NCBI RefSeq assembly: GCF_001895145.1
Contig: NZ_BDIR01000005.1
Location: 186,001 to 250,000, forward strand
Source: Arcobacter sp. LA11
GTDB lineage: Bacteria > Campylobacterota > Campylobacteria > Campylobacterales > Arcobacteraceae
DNA length: 64,000 nucleotides
Direction of reading: 5' to 3'
A program made the position numbers and the translations under genes. The notes under the pieces were generated by a model, which saw nothing but the letters and a program-made list of their open reading frames with translations, searched no databases and was not told where the DNA came from. This document shows, in pieces, positions 18,492 to 27,301 of the stretch. How positions within the stretch are numbered: the first letter of the stretch is position 1; every line of letters begins with the position of its first letter.

Positions 18492-19343
18492 ATGATTGTT
18501 TATGTAAATGAAAAATATTTAGAAGAAAATGATGCACAAGTAAATGTAAATGATAGAGGATACTTATTTGCAGATGGAGTATATGAAGGATTTAGAATCT
18601 ACAATGGCAAGATTTTTAAACTTCAAGAGCATAAAAATAGATTTCAAAGAAGTTTAGATGAACTTAAAATATCATACTCTTTGAAAGATGAGATAGAAGA
18701 AGTTTTTAAAAACTTATTTAAGAAAAACAATTATTTAAAAGAAGATGAACTTTTTTATTATATGCAAATAACAAGAGGTGTAGCACCAAGAGATCATGGT
18801 TTTCAAAAAGAAAAACCAAAAGCTGGAATATATGCCTTTCTTTCAAAGAAAAAAATCAATTTAGATGCATATAACAATGGAGTAAAAATATGTACTACTG
18901 CTGATAATAGATGGGCAAGATGTGATATAAAATGTATCTCACTTATTGCAAACTGTTTAGCAAAACAAACAGCTGTAGAAGATGGTTTTTTTGATGCCCT
19001 ATTCGTACACGATGGAGTAATTACGGAAGGTACATCAACAAATGTATGTTTTATAAAAGATGATATTTTATATACTCATGCAGCTACAAATAGAATCCTA
19101 AGTGGGGTTACTAGAAATTTTGTTCTAGATTTATGTAAAGAAAATGATATCAAAGTAGTAGAGTTTCCTCTAACTACTAATAAAATATCAGATGTTGATG
19201 AAGCATTTCTAACAGGAACTTCAGGAGAGATAACTCCTATTATAAAAATAGATAATATTACTATAGGAAATGGAAAATCTGGGAAAATAACTAAGAAACT
19301 CCAGAAATACTATAGAGAGTATGTAAATAATAACTTTTATTAA
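18492..19343 (+). CDS. dat: D-amino acid aminotransferase (PLP class IV)
   Basis: A 283-residue fold-type IV PLP transaminase that interconverts D-alanine and D-glutamate with their 2-oxo acids, feeding peptidoglycan synthesis. Signatures include NVNDRGYLFADGVYEG at the N-terminus, RCDIKCISLIANCLAK with the catalytic Lys near residue 147, and the EGTSTNVCF and TGTSGEITP cofactor phosphate loops. The RCDIK segment favours D-amino acid over branched-chain transaminase, though the families are close. AAGAGA precedes the ATG, and it is probably co-transcribed with the preceding NlpC/P60 lipoprotein gene. Confidence 0.87.
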   Translation: MIVYVNEKYLEENDAQVNVNDRGYLFADGVYEGFRIYNGKIFKLQEHKNRFQRSLDELKISYSLKDEIEEVFKNLFKKNNYLKEDELFYYMQITRGVAPRDHGFQKEKPKAGIYAFLSKKKINLDAYNNGVKICTTADNRWARCDIKCISLIANCLAKQTAVEDGFFDALFVHDGVITEGTSTNVCFIKDDILYTHAATNRILSGVTRNFVLDLCKENDIKVVEFPLTTNKISDVDEAFLTGTSGEITPIIKIDNITIGNGKSGKITKKLQKYYREYVNNNFY

Positions 19344-19412
19344 CCATATATAAAAAGTATACCAGTTTATAATATTTAATGATAAGATAATAAAAAAACT
19401 AAAGGAGTTGTT

Positions 19413-20834
19413 ATGAAAGTTTTACTAACAGGCTCTACTGGATATATAGGACGACGACTTAAACAAAAACTTTTAGCAAATAATAATATAGAGCTTAGAC
19501 TTTATGTTAGAAACAAAAAAGCTCTGTCTGCAAATATTGAAGAAGAAGCAGAAGTTTTTGAAGGTGATACTTTTGACAAAAATAAACTTGAAACTGCTTT
19601 AGAAGGAGTTGATACTGCTTTTTATCTAGTTCACTCATTAAATAATAAAAACTACAAAGACCTAGATAAAATATCTGCTCAAAATTTTATAGATACAGCT
19701 TCCAAATGCGGAGTTAAAAGAGTTATCTATTTAGGTGGGTTAGGTGTTAAAAATAAAGACACTAGTGAACATCTTTTAAGTAGAATTGAAACTGGAGAAG
19801 TTCTAAGTTCAAATAAAAATGTACAAACTATCTGGATACGTGCAGGAGTTATTATAGGTTCAGGTAGTACAAGTTTTGAAATTATTAGAAATTTAACAGA
19901 AAAACTTCCAATCATGACTACTCCTAAGTGGGTATATACAAAAGCAGAACCAATAGCTGTAAGTGATGTATTAAAATATCTAGAAGAGTCTTTATATTTA
20001 GAAGAAAAAGAGAACTTGATAGTTGATATAGGATGTGAACAATTAACCTATAGAGACATGATGATACAAACAGGAAAAGCTTTAGGATTAAAAAGAATAC
20101 TTATACCACTTCCTTTTCTGTCTATAAATATCTCTTCATATTGGTTAAATCTTTTTACCCCTGTTCCTTTTACTGTGGCAAAAGCTTTAATAGAAGGACT
20201 TAAATCAGAAGTTGTCATGCAAAATGACAATGCGAAAAAATACTTTAAAAATATAAAACCAATTTCTTATATAAAAGCAGTAAGAAAAGCTGTTAAAGAG
20301 ATAGAAACAAACCAAGTTATCAGTAGATGGAGTGACAATGGTGGAAAAATCTGGGATAAAAATCATTCAAAAGAGATTTCAGACGCAATATTTGTAGATA
20401 GAAAAGAATCTGATATTTCAAAGTTAGATAAAGAAAAAGTATATAAAAGCTTTACTTCTATTGGTGGTAAAAATGGTTGGTTTGACTATGATTTCCTCTG
20501 GGTAATGAGAGGTGTTCTTGATAAGATGATAGGTGGAGTAGGACTCAAACGTGGAAGACGAGATCAAGAAAACCTAAGAGTTGGAGAAAGTTTAGACTTT
20601 TGGAAAGTAGCTGATTTAAAAGAGAACGAAAGACTTCTTTTATATGCCCAAATGAGACTTCCAGGAACTGCCTGGTTAGAGTTTAAAATTGAAGATAACA
20701 AACTTATTCAATCTGCGTACTTCTATCCAAAAGGAGTATTTGGAAGACTTTACTGGTATAGCTTAATTCCTCTACATTATTTTGTATTTACAAATATGAT
20801 TGAGTCTATTATAAAAAAAGCTGCCAATGAATAG
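19413..20834 (+). CDS. SDR-type NAD(P)-binding protein with C-terminal DUF2867 domain
   Basis: A 473-residue protein. Residues 1-280 form an extended short-chain dehydrogenase fold with the nucleotide motif TGSTGYIGRRL at 6-16 and an SDR-like middle (IYLGGLG, WIRAGVIIGSGS). The last 170 residues match the DUF2867 domain (GGKNGWFDYDFLWVMRG, RLPGTAWLEFKI). This fusion is common in bacteria, but the substrate is not established. A strong AAAGGAG precedes the ATG. Its 3' end overlaps the convergent gene by 26 bases. Confidence 0.85.
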   Translation: MKVLLTGSTGYIGRRLKQKLLANNNIELRLYVRNKKALSANIEEEAEVFEGDTFDKNKLETALEGVDTAFYLVHSLNNKNYKDLDKISAQNFIDTASKCGVKRVIYLGGLGVKNKDTSEHLLSRIETGEVLSSNKNVQTIWIRAGVIIGSGSTSFEIIRNLTEKLPIMTTPKWVYTKAEPIAVSDVLKYLEESLYLEEKENLIVDIGCEQLTYRDMMIQTGKALGLKRILIPLPFLSINISSYWLNLFTPVPFTVAKALIEGLKSEVVMQNDNAKKYFKNIKPISYIKAVRKAVKEIETNQVISRWSDNGGKIWDKNHSKEISDAIFVDRKESDISKLDKEKVYKSFTSIGGKNGWFDYDFLWVMRGVLDKMIGGVGLKRGRRDQENLRVGESLDFWKVADLKENERLLLYAQMRLPGTAWLEFKIEDNKLIQSAYFYPKGVFGRLYWYSLIPLHYFVFTNMIESIIKKAANE

Positions 20835-21564
20835 AAAACTTATTTTCAAACTGCGTTAGTTTATTAGAAAGAAAAGAATTAATACTCTCTTCTTTAAATA
20901 TAAAAAAATAAACGCGTGGTGAGTATGGTTTATGTTTTATTGCAAGAACAAAAGAAAAACTCTTCTCCAACTCTTTTTTTATAATTTCTATTTGATTATC
21001 ATGAGTCATACTTCTATTTAAATGATGATATATAACTACACACTTTCCAATTTTATATAGGGTTTCTATCTCATCAAAAAAAATATATTTTCCACTTTTT
21101 GTTTTTTTATTAAAAGAGTTAAAACATAAAAGCTCTATATCTTTACAGTTTTCCTTTTTAAGCACTTTTGTTGCTATTCCATTATCAGGGTCAACAAATA
21201 TGAAATCTGCTTGTTTACAGAAAGATATGGCCTTTTTAAACCAGTTTTTTCTATATTCTAAAGTATCTTTTCCATTTTTATTTACAAAATCTGAAAAATA
21301 ATCACAGTTTTGAAGAAGTTTTGCATTTTCTAAAGCTTTTACATCTCTTTTTGTATTGATTACATTTTTAAAAGTATTCTCTAAAAGTAAATCCATACCT
21401 TCTACTTTTTCAAAATAGTTAATATACTTTCCATCGCCATTATGATTTTCATCAGGATACATATACCAGATTTGTTTTAAGATGTAATCTGTATCATTAA
21501 ATAGATATCGCAATAGCTGGAACTTTCCAAAGTCTCCTATATCTGCTGCATATCTATCTTGCAT
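20809..21564 (-). CDS. Uncharacterised conserved protein with FVDPDNGIA motif
   Basis: A 251-residue soluble protein of a widespread unnamed family that begins with a DRYAADIGDFGKFQLLR block. A second block, FIFVDPDNGIA near residue 144, recalls the Asp-Pro-Pro-Tyr-type loop of nucleic-acid methyltransferases, and VIYHHLNRS follows near 199. A third block near the C-terminus is SPRVYFFIF. No enzymatic activity is known to me. Its ATG overlaps the stop of the RND pump gene (TAATG), so it is the last gene of the rsmH operon here. Confidence 0.75.
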   Translation of the reverse strand: MQDRYAADIGDFGKFQLLRYLFNDTDYILKQIWYMYPDENHNGDGKYINYFEKVEGMDLLLENTFKNVINTKRDVKALENAKLLQNCDYFSDFVNKNGKDTLEYRKNWFKKAISFCKQADFIFVDPDNGIATKVLKKENCKDIELLCFNSFNKKTKSGKYIFFDEIETLYKIGKCVVIYHHLNRSMTHDNQIEIIKKELEKSFSFVLAIKHKPYSPRVYFFIFKEESINSFLSNKLTQFENKFSIHWQLFL

Positions 21565-24500
21565 TAGTTTTCTGCTTTTCTTAAGTATATAAGTCTATAA
21601 ACCATAGGTACATAATATAGATTTAAAATAGTAGCCCAAAGAATTCCAAATCCTAGTGAGACTGCCATAGGTTGTAGGATTAAAGCTTGTCCAGAAGCAA
21701 AGAACATCAGAGTTGATAGTCCTAATATAGTTGTTGCAGAGGTCAATAAAATAGGTCTCAATCTCATTAAAGCATACTCTTCAAGTTCTAAAAGAGTTTT
21801 ACCTTTTTTTATAAAGTCCATCATAATAATTCCATCATTTACAATAACCCCAGCAAGTCCAACAATACCAATCAAACTTGGCATAGTTATATTGATTCCA
21901 ATAACTAAGTGTCCTACTAAAACACCTAAAATAGATAAAGGTACAGTTGAAAGAATAATTAAAGATTTTACGACTGAATCAAACATCCAAATTAGAGCAA
22001 TAAAAATAAGAATAATAGCTAATAAAGCAGCTTCTGCCATCTCTCTTTGAACTTTTTGATTTTCCTCTTGTTCACCTTTTACATCTATTGATACTTCACG
22101 TCTAAGTTCATCTAAAATAGGATCTAATTGCTCGAAAATCTCCGAAGATGTTACTCCACTTGAACTTGCAGTAATTGATACAATCCGTTTATTGTTTTCT
22201 TTAAATATTTGAGATAAAGCTTTTTGCTCGATAATATTCACAACATCTTTTAAAAGTACTTTTTGATTAGTTCCAGGTATTATAATCTCAAAAAAGTCTA
22301 AAGAACTAAGAGTATCTTTGTTTTTACTTTGGAAGACAACTTCAACTATTCCATTATCATCAAACATCTTAGAGTATGCGCCTTTAAAATATAAAGGTCT
22401 TATACTTGAAACTATATAGTTTTCAGTAAACCCAAGTCTTTGTCCATAAGAGTTAACTTTAAATTTAAGTTCAACATTTCCTTCTAAAATATCATCCGCA
22501 ATATTTGAAACACCCTTGATAGATGAAAGTTTATTTTTTATTATAGTTACTGCATTAGCAATTTTTTTATTGTTTCCACTAATAGCAAGTTCTATGTCAT
22601 TTTTAACAATTCCAGCACCAGGAACAAAAACTTTAAACTCTTCGTACTCTCTACTATCAATTAGAGGTTTTAAAAGCTCTTTTAAATCTGCTTCAATATC
22701 TTGTGCAGACTTTTCTCTTTTCATATTTGTATCATCATATTTTGGAGACAAATAAGGATTTATATATTTATCAAAAATATTTTGAGGTGCTCTTTCATAA
22801 AGGTTTACAAATATATGAAAATAAAACTCTTCATTTTGTGGTATATTTTTACCATCAAGTCTCATCCCTATTACAGAAGATACAGAATCTAGATTGTTTG
22901 CGAAATCATATTCTTTTATTATCTTTTGTTCTATTTTAGCAACTAATTCTTCTGTTTGTTCAATCTTTTTTCCAACACCAACTGAACCAGTTATATAAAC
23001 TTGGGTAGAATCAAAATCTGGTAAAAATTGAAATCTAGAATTTACTGCTAAAAAATATGTAGCACCGATAATTGATACAACCATTATAGTTAAAGCTACA
23101 AATCTTCTTTTAAGTAAAAAGTTTAAAATTGTTTTATATATCTTTTTATTTACTTCCCAAATTTTATCTGACTTCTTAGCCTTTGTATGAACACTAAATA
23201 TTTGTCTTGCATGTAAAGGTAAAAAGAAAAAAGCTTCAACTAAAGAAGACAATAAAAGAATTGTAATCATAATAGGCAATACCTTCATAAACTTCCCTAC
23301 TTCTCCTGTCATAAGAAGAATTGGTAAAAAAGCGAATATAGTAGTTGCAGTTGCAGTTAAAACAGCAGGATAAACCTCTAAAGCTCCATCAAGAGCTGCG
23401 GTCATCCTATCTTTACCCATTTCCATATGTCTATAAATATTTTCACCCACAACAATTGCTTCATCAACTAACATTCCTAAAGCAATCAAAGCACCTAGAA
23501 GAGACAACATATTTAAACTATATCCCATAGCTTCAGCAGCAATAAGACCAATCATAAAAGAAGTTGGAATACCTATTGCAATTACAATAGCTATACGTAC
23601 ATTTATAAAAAAGAAAAGTGCAATAAACAATAAACATAAACCAAAAAGAATATTTGAAACTACTGTATTAAGTCTATTTTTAATCCAAACAGAAGTATCT
23701 GTATGAGTATCAAATTCCAAAGAGGGATACTGTTTTTTATAATCAACCAAAATCTCTTTTATCTGTTTTACTAACTCAATGGCATCTCCACTTTCACTTT
23801 TGTTTATTCCAATAGAGACATCTCTGTTACCATTGAAGTGCGAAATATTATTTACATCTGCTAGTTGGAAACTTACCTTTGCAATATCTTTTAAATATAG
23901 TCTATTATTTGCAATTTTTAAGATAGTATTTTGAATTTTATTTATATCTTTTTCACCATTATAAGTACTAAGATAATAGTGTCTTGTTTTATCTTTTACA
24001 ATACCAGCAGGGAATATAGAACTCAAATTTTGAACAGTATTTATAACATCTTGTAAATTTAAGCCATATGCTTTTATTTTATTTTCATCAAATTTTATTA
24101 GAAGTTCTCTATCACTATCTCCCCAAATAGAGAGTGAACTTAAATCTTTTAATCCTGAAAGAGTAGATTTCACATCTTTTGCAACATCTAAAAGTCTCTC
24201 TTTTGAGTCATCTCCATATAAAACCACAGTAATAAGAGGTATTTCACCTATTATCTCTTTTACAACAGGTTCATCCATATCAGAGGGTAAATTTACTTTT
24301 GTTTTTGTAACTATATCTTTTACATCATCTATAACATCACTTGCTTCAAAACCTCTTTTTAGTTTTACATTAATTGAGAAGTAACCATTTTTGATTACTG
24401 ATGTTATATCCCCTGCTTCCTCTAAAGAAGTAAGTTCATCTTCCAAATCCTCAACAGCCATCTTATCTAGTAAATCCGAACTAGCACCTGTATAACTTCC

Positions 24501-24650
24501 AGAAATAGAAACTGCATCAAGTGAAGCTGGAGGAAAAATCTCTTTTGGAATACTTAAGTATGCAAAAACAGATAAAACAAAAAGGAAAAAAAGTAGAAAA
24601 TGATTTAGTATTGGTTTTTTAAGACCAAACTTAGTTATTGTCTGAATCAT
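21564..24650 (-). CDS. RND-family efflux pump permease
   Basis: A 1028-residue inner-membrane proton-driven exporter of the hydrophobe/amphiphile (AcrB-like) or cation RND type. It has the classical two-repeat plan: first helix, a large periplasmic loop (about 35-320), six helices (330-520), a second loop and six more helices. Conserved parts include GALIALGMLVDEAIVVGENI near 385 and GIVGLAGVIVNDGIIMMDFI near 920. Unusually, no membrane-fusion protein or outer-membrane channel gene is next to it. It overlaps ftsL by 20 bases. The substrate cannot be read from sequence. Confidence 0.88.
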   Translation of the reverse strand: MIQTITKFGLKKPILNHFLLFFLFVLSVFAYLSIPKEIFPPASLDAVSISGSYTGASSDLLDKMAVEDLEDELTSLEEAGDITSVIKNGYFSINVKLKRGFEASDVIDDVKDIVTKTKVNLPSDMDEPVVKEIIGEIPLITVVLYGDDSKERLLDVAKDVKSTLSGLKDLSSLSIWGDSDRELLIKFDENKIKAYGLNLQDVINTVQNLSSIFPAGIVKDKTRHYYLSTYNGEKDINKIQNTILKIANNRLYLKDIAKVSFQLADVNNISHFNGNRDVSIGINKSESGDAIELVKQIKEILVDYKKQYPSLEFDTHTDTSVWIKNRLNTVVSNILFGLCLLFIALFFFINVRIAIVIAIGIPTSFMIGLIAAEAMGYSLNMLSLLGALIALGMLVDEAIVVGENIYRHMEMGKDRMTAALDGALEVYPAVLTATATTIFAFLPILLMTGEVGKFMKVLPIMITILLLSSLVEAFFFLPLHARQIFSVHTKAKKSDKIWEVNKKIYKTILNFLLKRRFVALTIMVVSIIGATYFLAVNSRFQFLPDFDSTQVYITGSVGVGKKIEQTEELVAKIEQKIIKEYDFANNLDSVSSVIGMRLDGKNIPQNEEFYFHIFVNLYERAPQNIFDKYINPYLSPKYDDTNMKREKSAQDIEADLKELLKPLIDSREYEEFKVFVPGAGIVKNDIELAISGNNKKIANAVTIIKNKLSSIKGVSNIADDILEGNVELKFKVNSYGQRLGFTENYIVSSIRPLYFKGAYSKMFDDNGIVEVVFQSKNKDTLSSLDFFEIIIPGTNQKVLLKDVVNIIEQKALSQIFKENNKRIVSITASSSGVTSSEIFEQLDPILDELRREVSIDVKGEQEENQKVQREMAEAALLAIILIFIALIWMFDSVVKSLIILSTVPLSILGVLVGHLVIGINITMPSLIGIVGLAGVIVNDGIIMMDFIKKGKTLLELEEYALMRLRPILLTSATTILGLSTLMFFASGQALILQPMAVSLGFGILWATILNLYYVPMVYRLIYLRKAEN

Positions 24651-24900
24651 TGGCTTCTTCTATTGAATAAATTATAAGAGAATCAACTATTTGGTTTTTA
24701 AATTTCATATCTTCTAATTGTTGCACTAAAAATTTATTTTCTTCTTTTAAAGATATATAGTGTGCATATAATTTATTTATGTCTTTACTAACATAATATA
24801 TATTATTTTGAATATAAATTTGAGGAAAATATAATACCAATGCAAGTAATAACATCCCTATAGCAATAAATATTGAATTTACTGAATTTAGTTTAATCAA
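24631..24900 (-). CDS. ftsL: FtsL-like cell-division protein
   Basis: An 89-residue bitopic protein: a short cytoplasmic tail, one membrane helix (about residues 9-29) and a periplasmic coiled coil (ISLKEENKFLVQQLEDMKFKN). Sequence conservation in FtsL is poor, so the call rests on size, topology and the position just after rsmH, which is the usual place in the dcw cluster. It uses a TTG start that overlaps the rsmH stop by eight bases and it overlaps the RND gene at its end. No ftsI follows, so the division cluster is broken here. Confidence 0.7.
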   Translation of the reverse strand: MIKLNSVNSIFIAIGMLLLALVLYFPQIYIQNNIYYVSKDINKLYAHYISLKEENKFLVQQLEDMKFKNQIVDSLIIYSIEEANDSDNN

Positions 24901-25795
24901 ATTTAAAAATCCTTAACTTAGAGCTTCTACTTCTAGGATTTTGTTTAATCTCTTCTTTTGTAGGAATAATTGGTTTTTTTGTAATAATTTTTCCTAAAGA
25001 GTGATTATTTCCACAAGTACATCTAAATACATCAGGAGGGCAAATACAAGATTTAGTCCATTTTTTAAAATAGTTTTTAACAATCCTATCTTCTAAAGAG
25101 TGAAAAGAGATTATTGCAACTATACAATTTGAGGGTTTCATTTCTTCAATAGAATCAAAAAGTCTTTCTAAAACACCTAGTTCATCATTTACTTCAATTC
25201 TAATACCCTGAAAAGGTAAAGTAGCTGGATGTATCTTTCCTTTGTACATCTTCTTTGATAAAAAGTCTGCTAACTCTTTACTTGAAGAAAAAGGTCTATT
25301 ATTTACTATTAAAGAAGCTACTTTTTTATATTCTCTAACTTCACCATATTCTTTAAAAACTCTCTCAAGTTCATTTTGAGAATATGTATTTACTACAACA
25401 GATGCATCTAAACTTTGCATCTGATCCATTCTCATATCTAAAGTATCACCATCAAATCCAAAACCACGTTCATTTTTATCTAGTTGTAGAGATGATACAC
25501 CAATATCAGCTAAAATACCTCTAATATTAAAACCTCTAAAAGTTTCAAGTACATGTTCAAAATTACCTTTATTGAAAATTACTCTTGTAGAAAATTCTTC
25601 TAATCTCTTTTTTGAAAATAATAAAGCTTCATCATCTTGGTCATTACATATTAATTGTATATTTTCATTTTGACTAATAAGTCCAAAACTATGTCCTGCA
25701 TAACCTGTAGTACAATCTATAATATACCCTTCATTTACTTTATTAAATGCTTCTAGTGTTTCATTATAAAGTACGGGAATATGAGGAATTTCCAT
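24893..25795 (-). CDS. rsmH: 16S rRNA (cytosine(1402)-N(4))-methyltransferase RsmH
   Basis: This 300-residue enzyme methylates N4 of C1402 in 16S rRNA using SAM. It shows HIPVLYNETLEAF at the N-terminus, the CTTGYAGHS SAM loop near residue 28, ADIGVSSLQLD near 96, RGFGFDGDTLDMRMD near 111 and AIISFHSLEDRIVK near 218. A cysteine-rich segment near 250 (CICPPDVFRCTCGN) is a slightly unusual decoration that is also seen in other RsmH proteins. It is the first gene of the minus-strand operon rsmH-ftsL-RND-unknown. Confidence 0.95.
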   Translation of the reverse strand: MEIPHIPVLYNETLEAFNKVNEGYIIDCTTGYAGHSFGLISQNENIQLICNDQDDEALLFSKKRLEEFSTRVIFNKGNFEHVLETFRGFNIRGILADIGVSSLQLDKNERGFGFDGDTLDMRMDQMQSLDASVVVNTYSQNELERVFKEYGEVREYKKVASLIVNNRPFSSSKELADFLSKKMYKGKIHPATLPFQGIRIEVNDELGVLERLFDSIEEMKPSNCIVAIISFHSLEDRIVKNYFKKWTKSCICPPDVFRCTCGNNHSLGKIITKKPIIPTKEEIKQNPRSRSSKLRIFKFD

Positions 25796-25883
25796 TAAAT
25801 TAATCCTTGGTGATATTTTATTAGTTTATCTTTTAATTAGGTATATTATATAATACCCAAAAAATAATTTAAGGTTTTTTAAA

Positions 25884-26462
25884 ATGATAGATAATAAGAC
25901 AGTTAAACTACTAAGTGATTTATCTTTAACAATGTTTAGAAAAAACTTCTTTGGTATTTATCATGGTGCGATATCTGCAAAACAAGACCACAATTCTTTT
26001 GTAATAAATAAATCAGATGCAATTTTTGATGAAATGTCTGATAACTCTTTTTGTAAACTTAATATGAATAAACAAGATTATAGATGGAAAGTAGCAAGTA
26101 TAGAGTCTCATATTCACTCTACTATATACAATAATATACATGAAGCAAAATATATTGCCTTTGGAGTTCCAATCTATACTACAGCTTATACTTTTGAACA
26201 TGATGAAATTATATTTGATGATTTTTTTGGTAAAACAACTTTTCCTACAATTAAAGTATATGATCCTGGAGATTATAATACTTGGTACGATAGAAATGCT
26301 TTAGAAATTACAAAATACTTAAAAGAAACAAATGAACATATTATGGTTATAAAAGGAATTGGTACATATGTATATGATAGAGACATCAATAATCTAGTAA
26401 AAAGAATAGCCATTTTAGAGAACTCTTGTAGGCTTTTAAGTATAAAATCATCATTTAAATAA
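25884..26462 (+). CDS. Class II aldolase/adducin-family protein
   Basis: A 192-residue protein with the class II aldolase fold. SLTMFRKNFFGIYHGAIS at the N-terminus matches the phosphate-binding region, and ESHIHSTIYNN near residue 74 holds two of the metal-binding histidines. The third zinc His in the usual HG(H) position is not clear, and the C-terminal half is divergent (MVIKGIGTYVYDRD). It could be a sugar-phosphate aldolase or a related non-catalytic protein. It is divergent from rsmH and stands alone. Substrate unknown. Confidence 0.72.
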   Translation: MIDNKTVKLLSDLSLTMFRKNFFGIYHGAISAKQDHNSFVINKSDAIFDEMSDNSFCKLNMNKQDYRWKVASIESHIHSTIYNNIHEAKYIAFGVPIYTTAYTFEHDEIIFDDFFGKTTFPTIKVYDPGDYNTWYDRNALEITKYLKETNEHIMVIKGIGTYVYDRDINNLVKRIAILENSCRLLSIKSSFK

Positions 26463-26575
26463 TAAAAATTTACATTTTTTACATTTTTTACCCTACAAAG
26501 TCCCAAATTTTAGCTATTTTAAAGCTTAAATACTATAAAGTTTATCAAATTTAATCTTACACAAGGAGTTCATCA

Positions 26576-26854
26576 ATGAACAAAGCTGAATTTATCGACG
26601 CAGTAGCTGCAAAAGCTGGTTTATCAAAAAAAGATTCTAAAGGTGCAGTAGATGCAGTATTAGAAACAATTACAGAAACATTAGTTAAAAGAGAAACTGT
26701 TAGTTTCATCGGATTTGGTACATTTAGTACTGCTGCTAGAGCAGAAAGAACTGCAAAAGTTCCAGGTACAGACAAAACTGTTAAAGTACCAGCTACAACT
26801 GTTGCAAAATTCAAAGTTGGAAAAGCGTTAAAAGAAGCTGTTGCAGCTAAATAA
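26576..26854 (+). CDS. hup: HU-family histone-like DNA-binding protein
   Basis: A 92-residue nucleoid protein. It begins NKAEFIDAVAAKAGLSKKDSK, has the conserved VSFIGFGTFSTAARAERT hairpin and a C-terminal KFKVGKALKEAV helix, exactly as in HU. The flexible DNA-binding arm carries the VPGTDKTVKVPATT stretch. An ACAAGGAG site lies upstream of the ATG, and an intrinsic terminator follows. The antisense ORF of similar length on the minus strand is a shadow. Confidence 0.95.
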   Translation: MNKAEFIDAVAAKAGLSKKDSKGAVDAVLETITETLVKRETVSFIGFGTFSTAARAERTAKVPGTDKTVKVPATTVAKFKVGKALKEAVAAK

Positions 26855-26874
26855 TTGTTTTTCAATTAATATTG

Positions 26875-26906
26875 AAAAGGGCTCATCTTTGATGAGTCCT
26901 TTTTTA
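26875..26906 (+). terminator. Intrinsic terminator after the HU gene
   Basis: A stem AAAAGGGCTCATC paired with GATGAGTCCTTTT and a TTT loop is followed by a T-run. This is a textbook Rho-independent terminator that isolates the HU gene from the tRNA downstream. Confidence 0.85.
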
Positions 26907-26923
26907 ATGTCTAAAAACTATCT

Positions 26924-27010
26924 GCCCGTATGGTGAAATTGGTAAACACGTCGGATTCAAAATCCGATGACCTCACGGTCTTGTCGGTTCGAGTCCGACT
27001 ACGGGTACCA
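26924..27010 (+). tRNA. tRNA-Leu (anticodon CAA)
   Basis: An 87-base tRNA with a seven-pair acceptor stem (GCCCGTA with TACGGGT, one G-U pair). The anticodon stem TCGGA/TCCGA closes a TTCAAAA loop, giving anticodon CAA, which reads UUG leucine codons. The extra arm is long (class II), the T-loop GGTTCGAGTCC is intact and the CCA end is encoded. Confidence 0.95.
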
Positions 27011-27016
27011 TATATA

Positions 27017-27178
27017 TTATTTCAAATAACTATCAGAAGTAATCCCATTTTTTTCCATATAAGTAATATCACTTTTCCTTACTACTCCTGTTTTTTCTTT
27101 CCACTCAGTTAGAATTGCTCCAAATGCTCCAGTAAAAAAAAGACTAAAACATACTATTATTTTAAATATTATATTCAT
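27017..27178 (-). CDS. Small exported or membrane protein, 53 residues, unrecognised
   Basis: Reading the minus strand from the ATG at 27178 gives an uninterrupted 53-residue frame ending seven bases from the tRNA gene. It starts MNIIFKIIVCFSLFFTG, a basic-then-hydrophobic segment like a signal peptide or single membrane helix. A charged tail follows (EWKEKTGVVRKSDITY). Composition is protein-like and no competing frame exists on the other strand. The ribosome binding site is weak (GTGGA close to the ATG). I do not know any family for it. It would be missed by a 60-residue cutoff. Confidence 0.5.
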   Translation of the reverse strand: MNIIFKIIVCFSLFFTGAFGAILTEWKEKTGVVRKSDITYMEKNGITSDSYLK

Positions 27179-27301
27179 TTTCCACTACTTAATTTAATTT
27201 ATTTCTTAATTAAATTCTAATACTAATTAACTAAATCCAGTGTTAATCAAAAGATGATAAAGTACCACTTTAGATTATAAATTTTACGGTATTTAGAATA
27301 T

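Noticed and set aside
26557-26865. 102-codon minus-strand ORF over the HU gene
   Set aside because: Exact antisense of HU, a fully conserved protein; no independent evidence.
26930-27112. 60-codon plus-strand ORF
   Set aside because: Starts inside the tRNA-Leu gene and overlaps the better supported 53-residue minus-strand frame.
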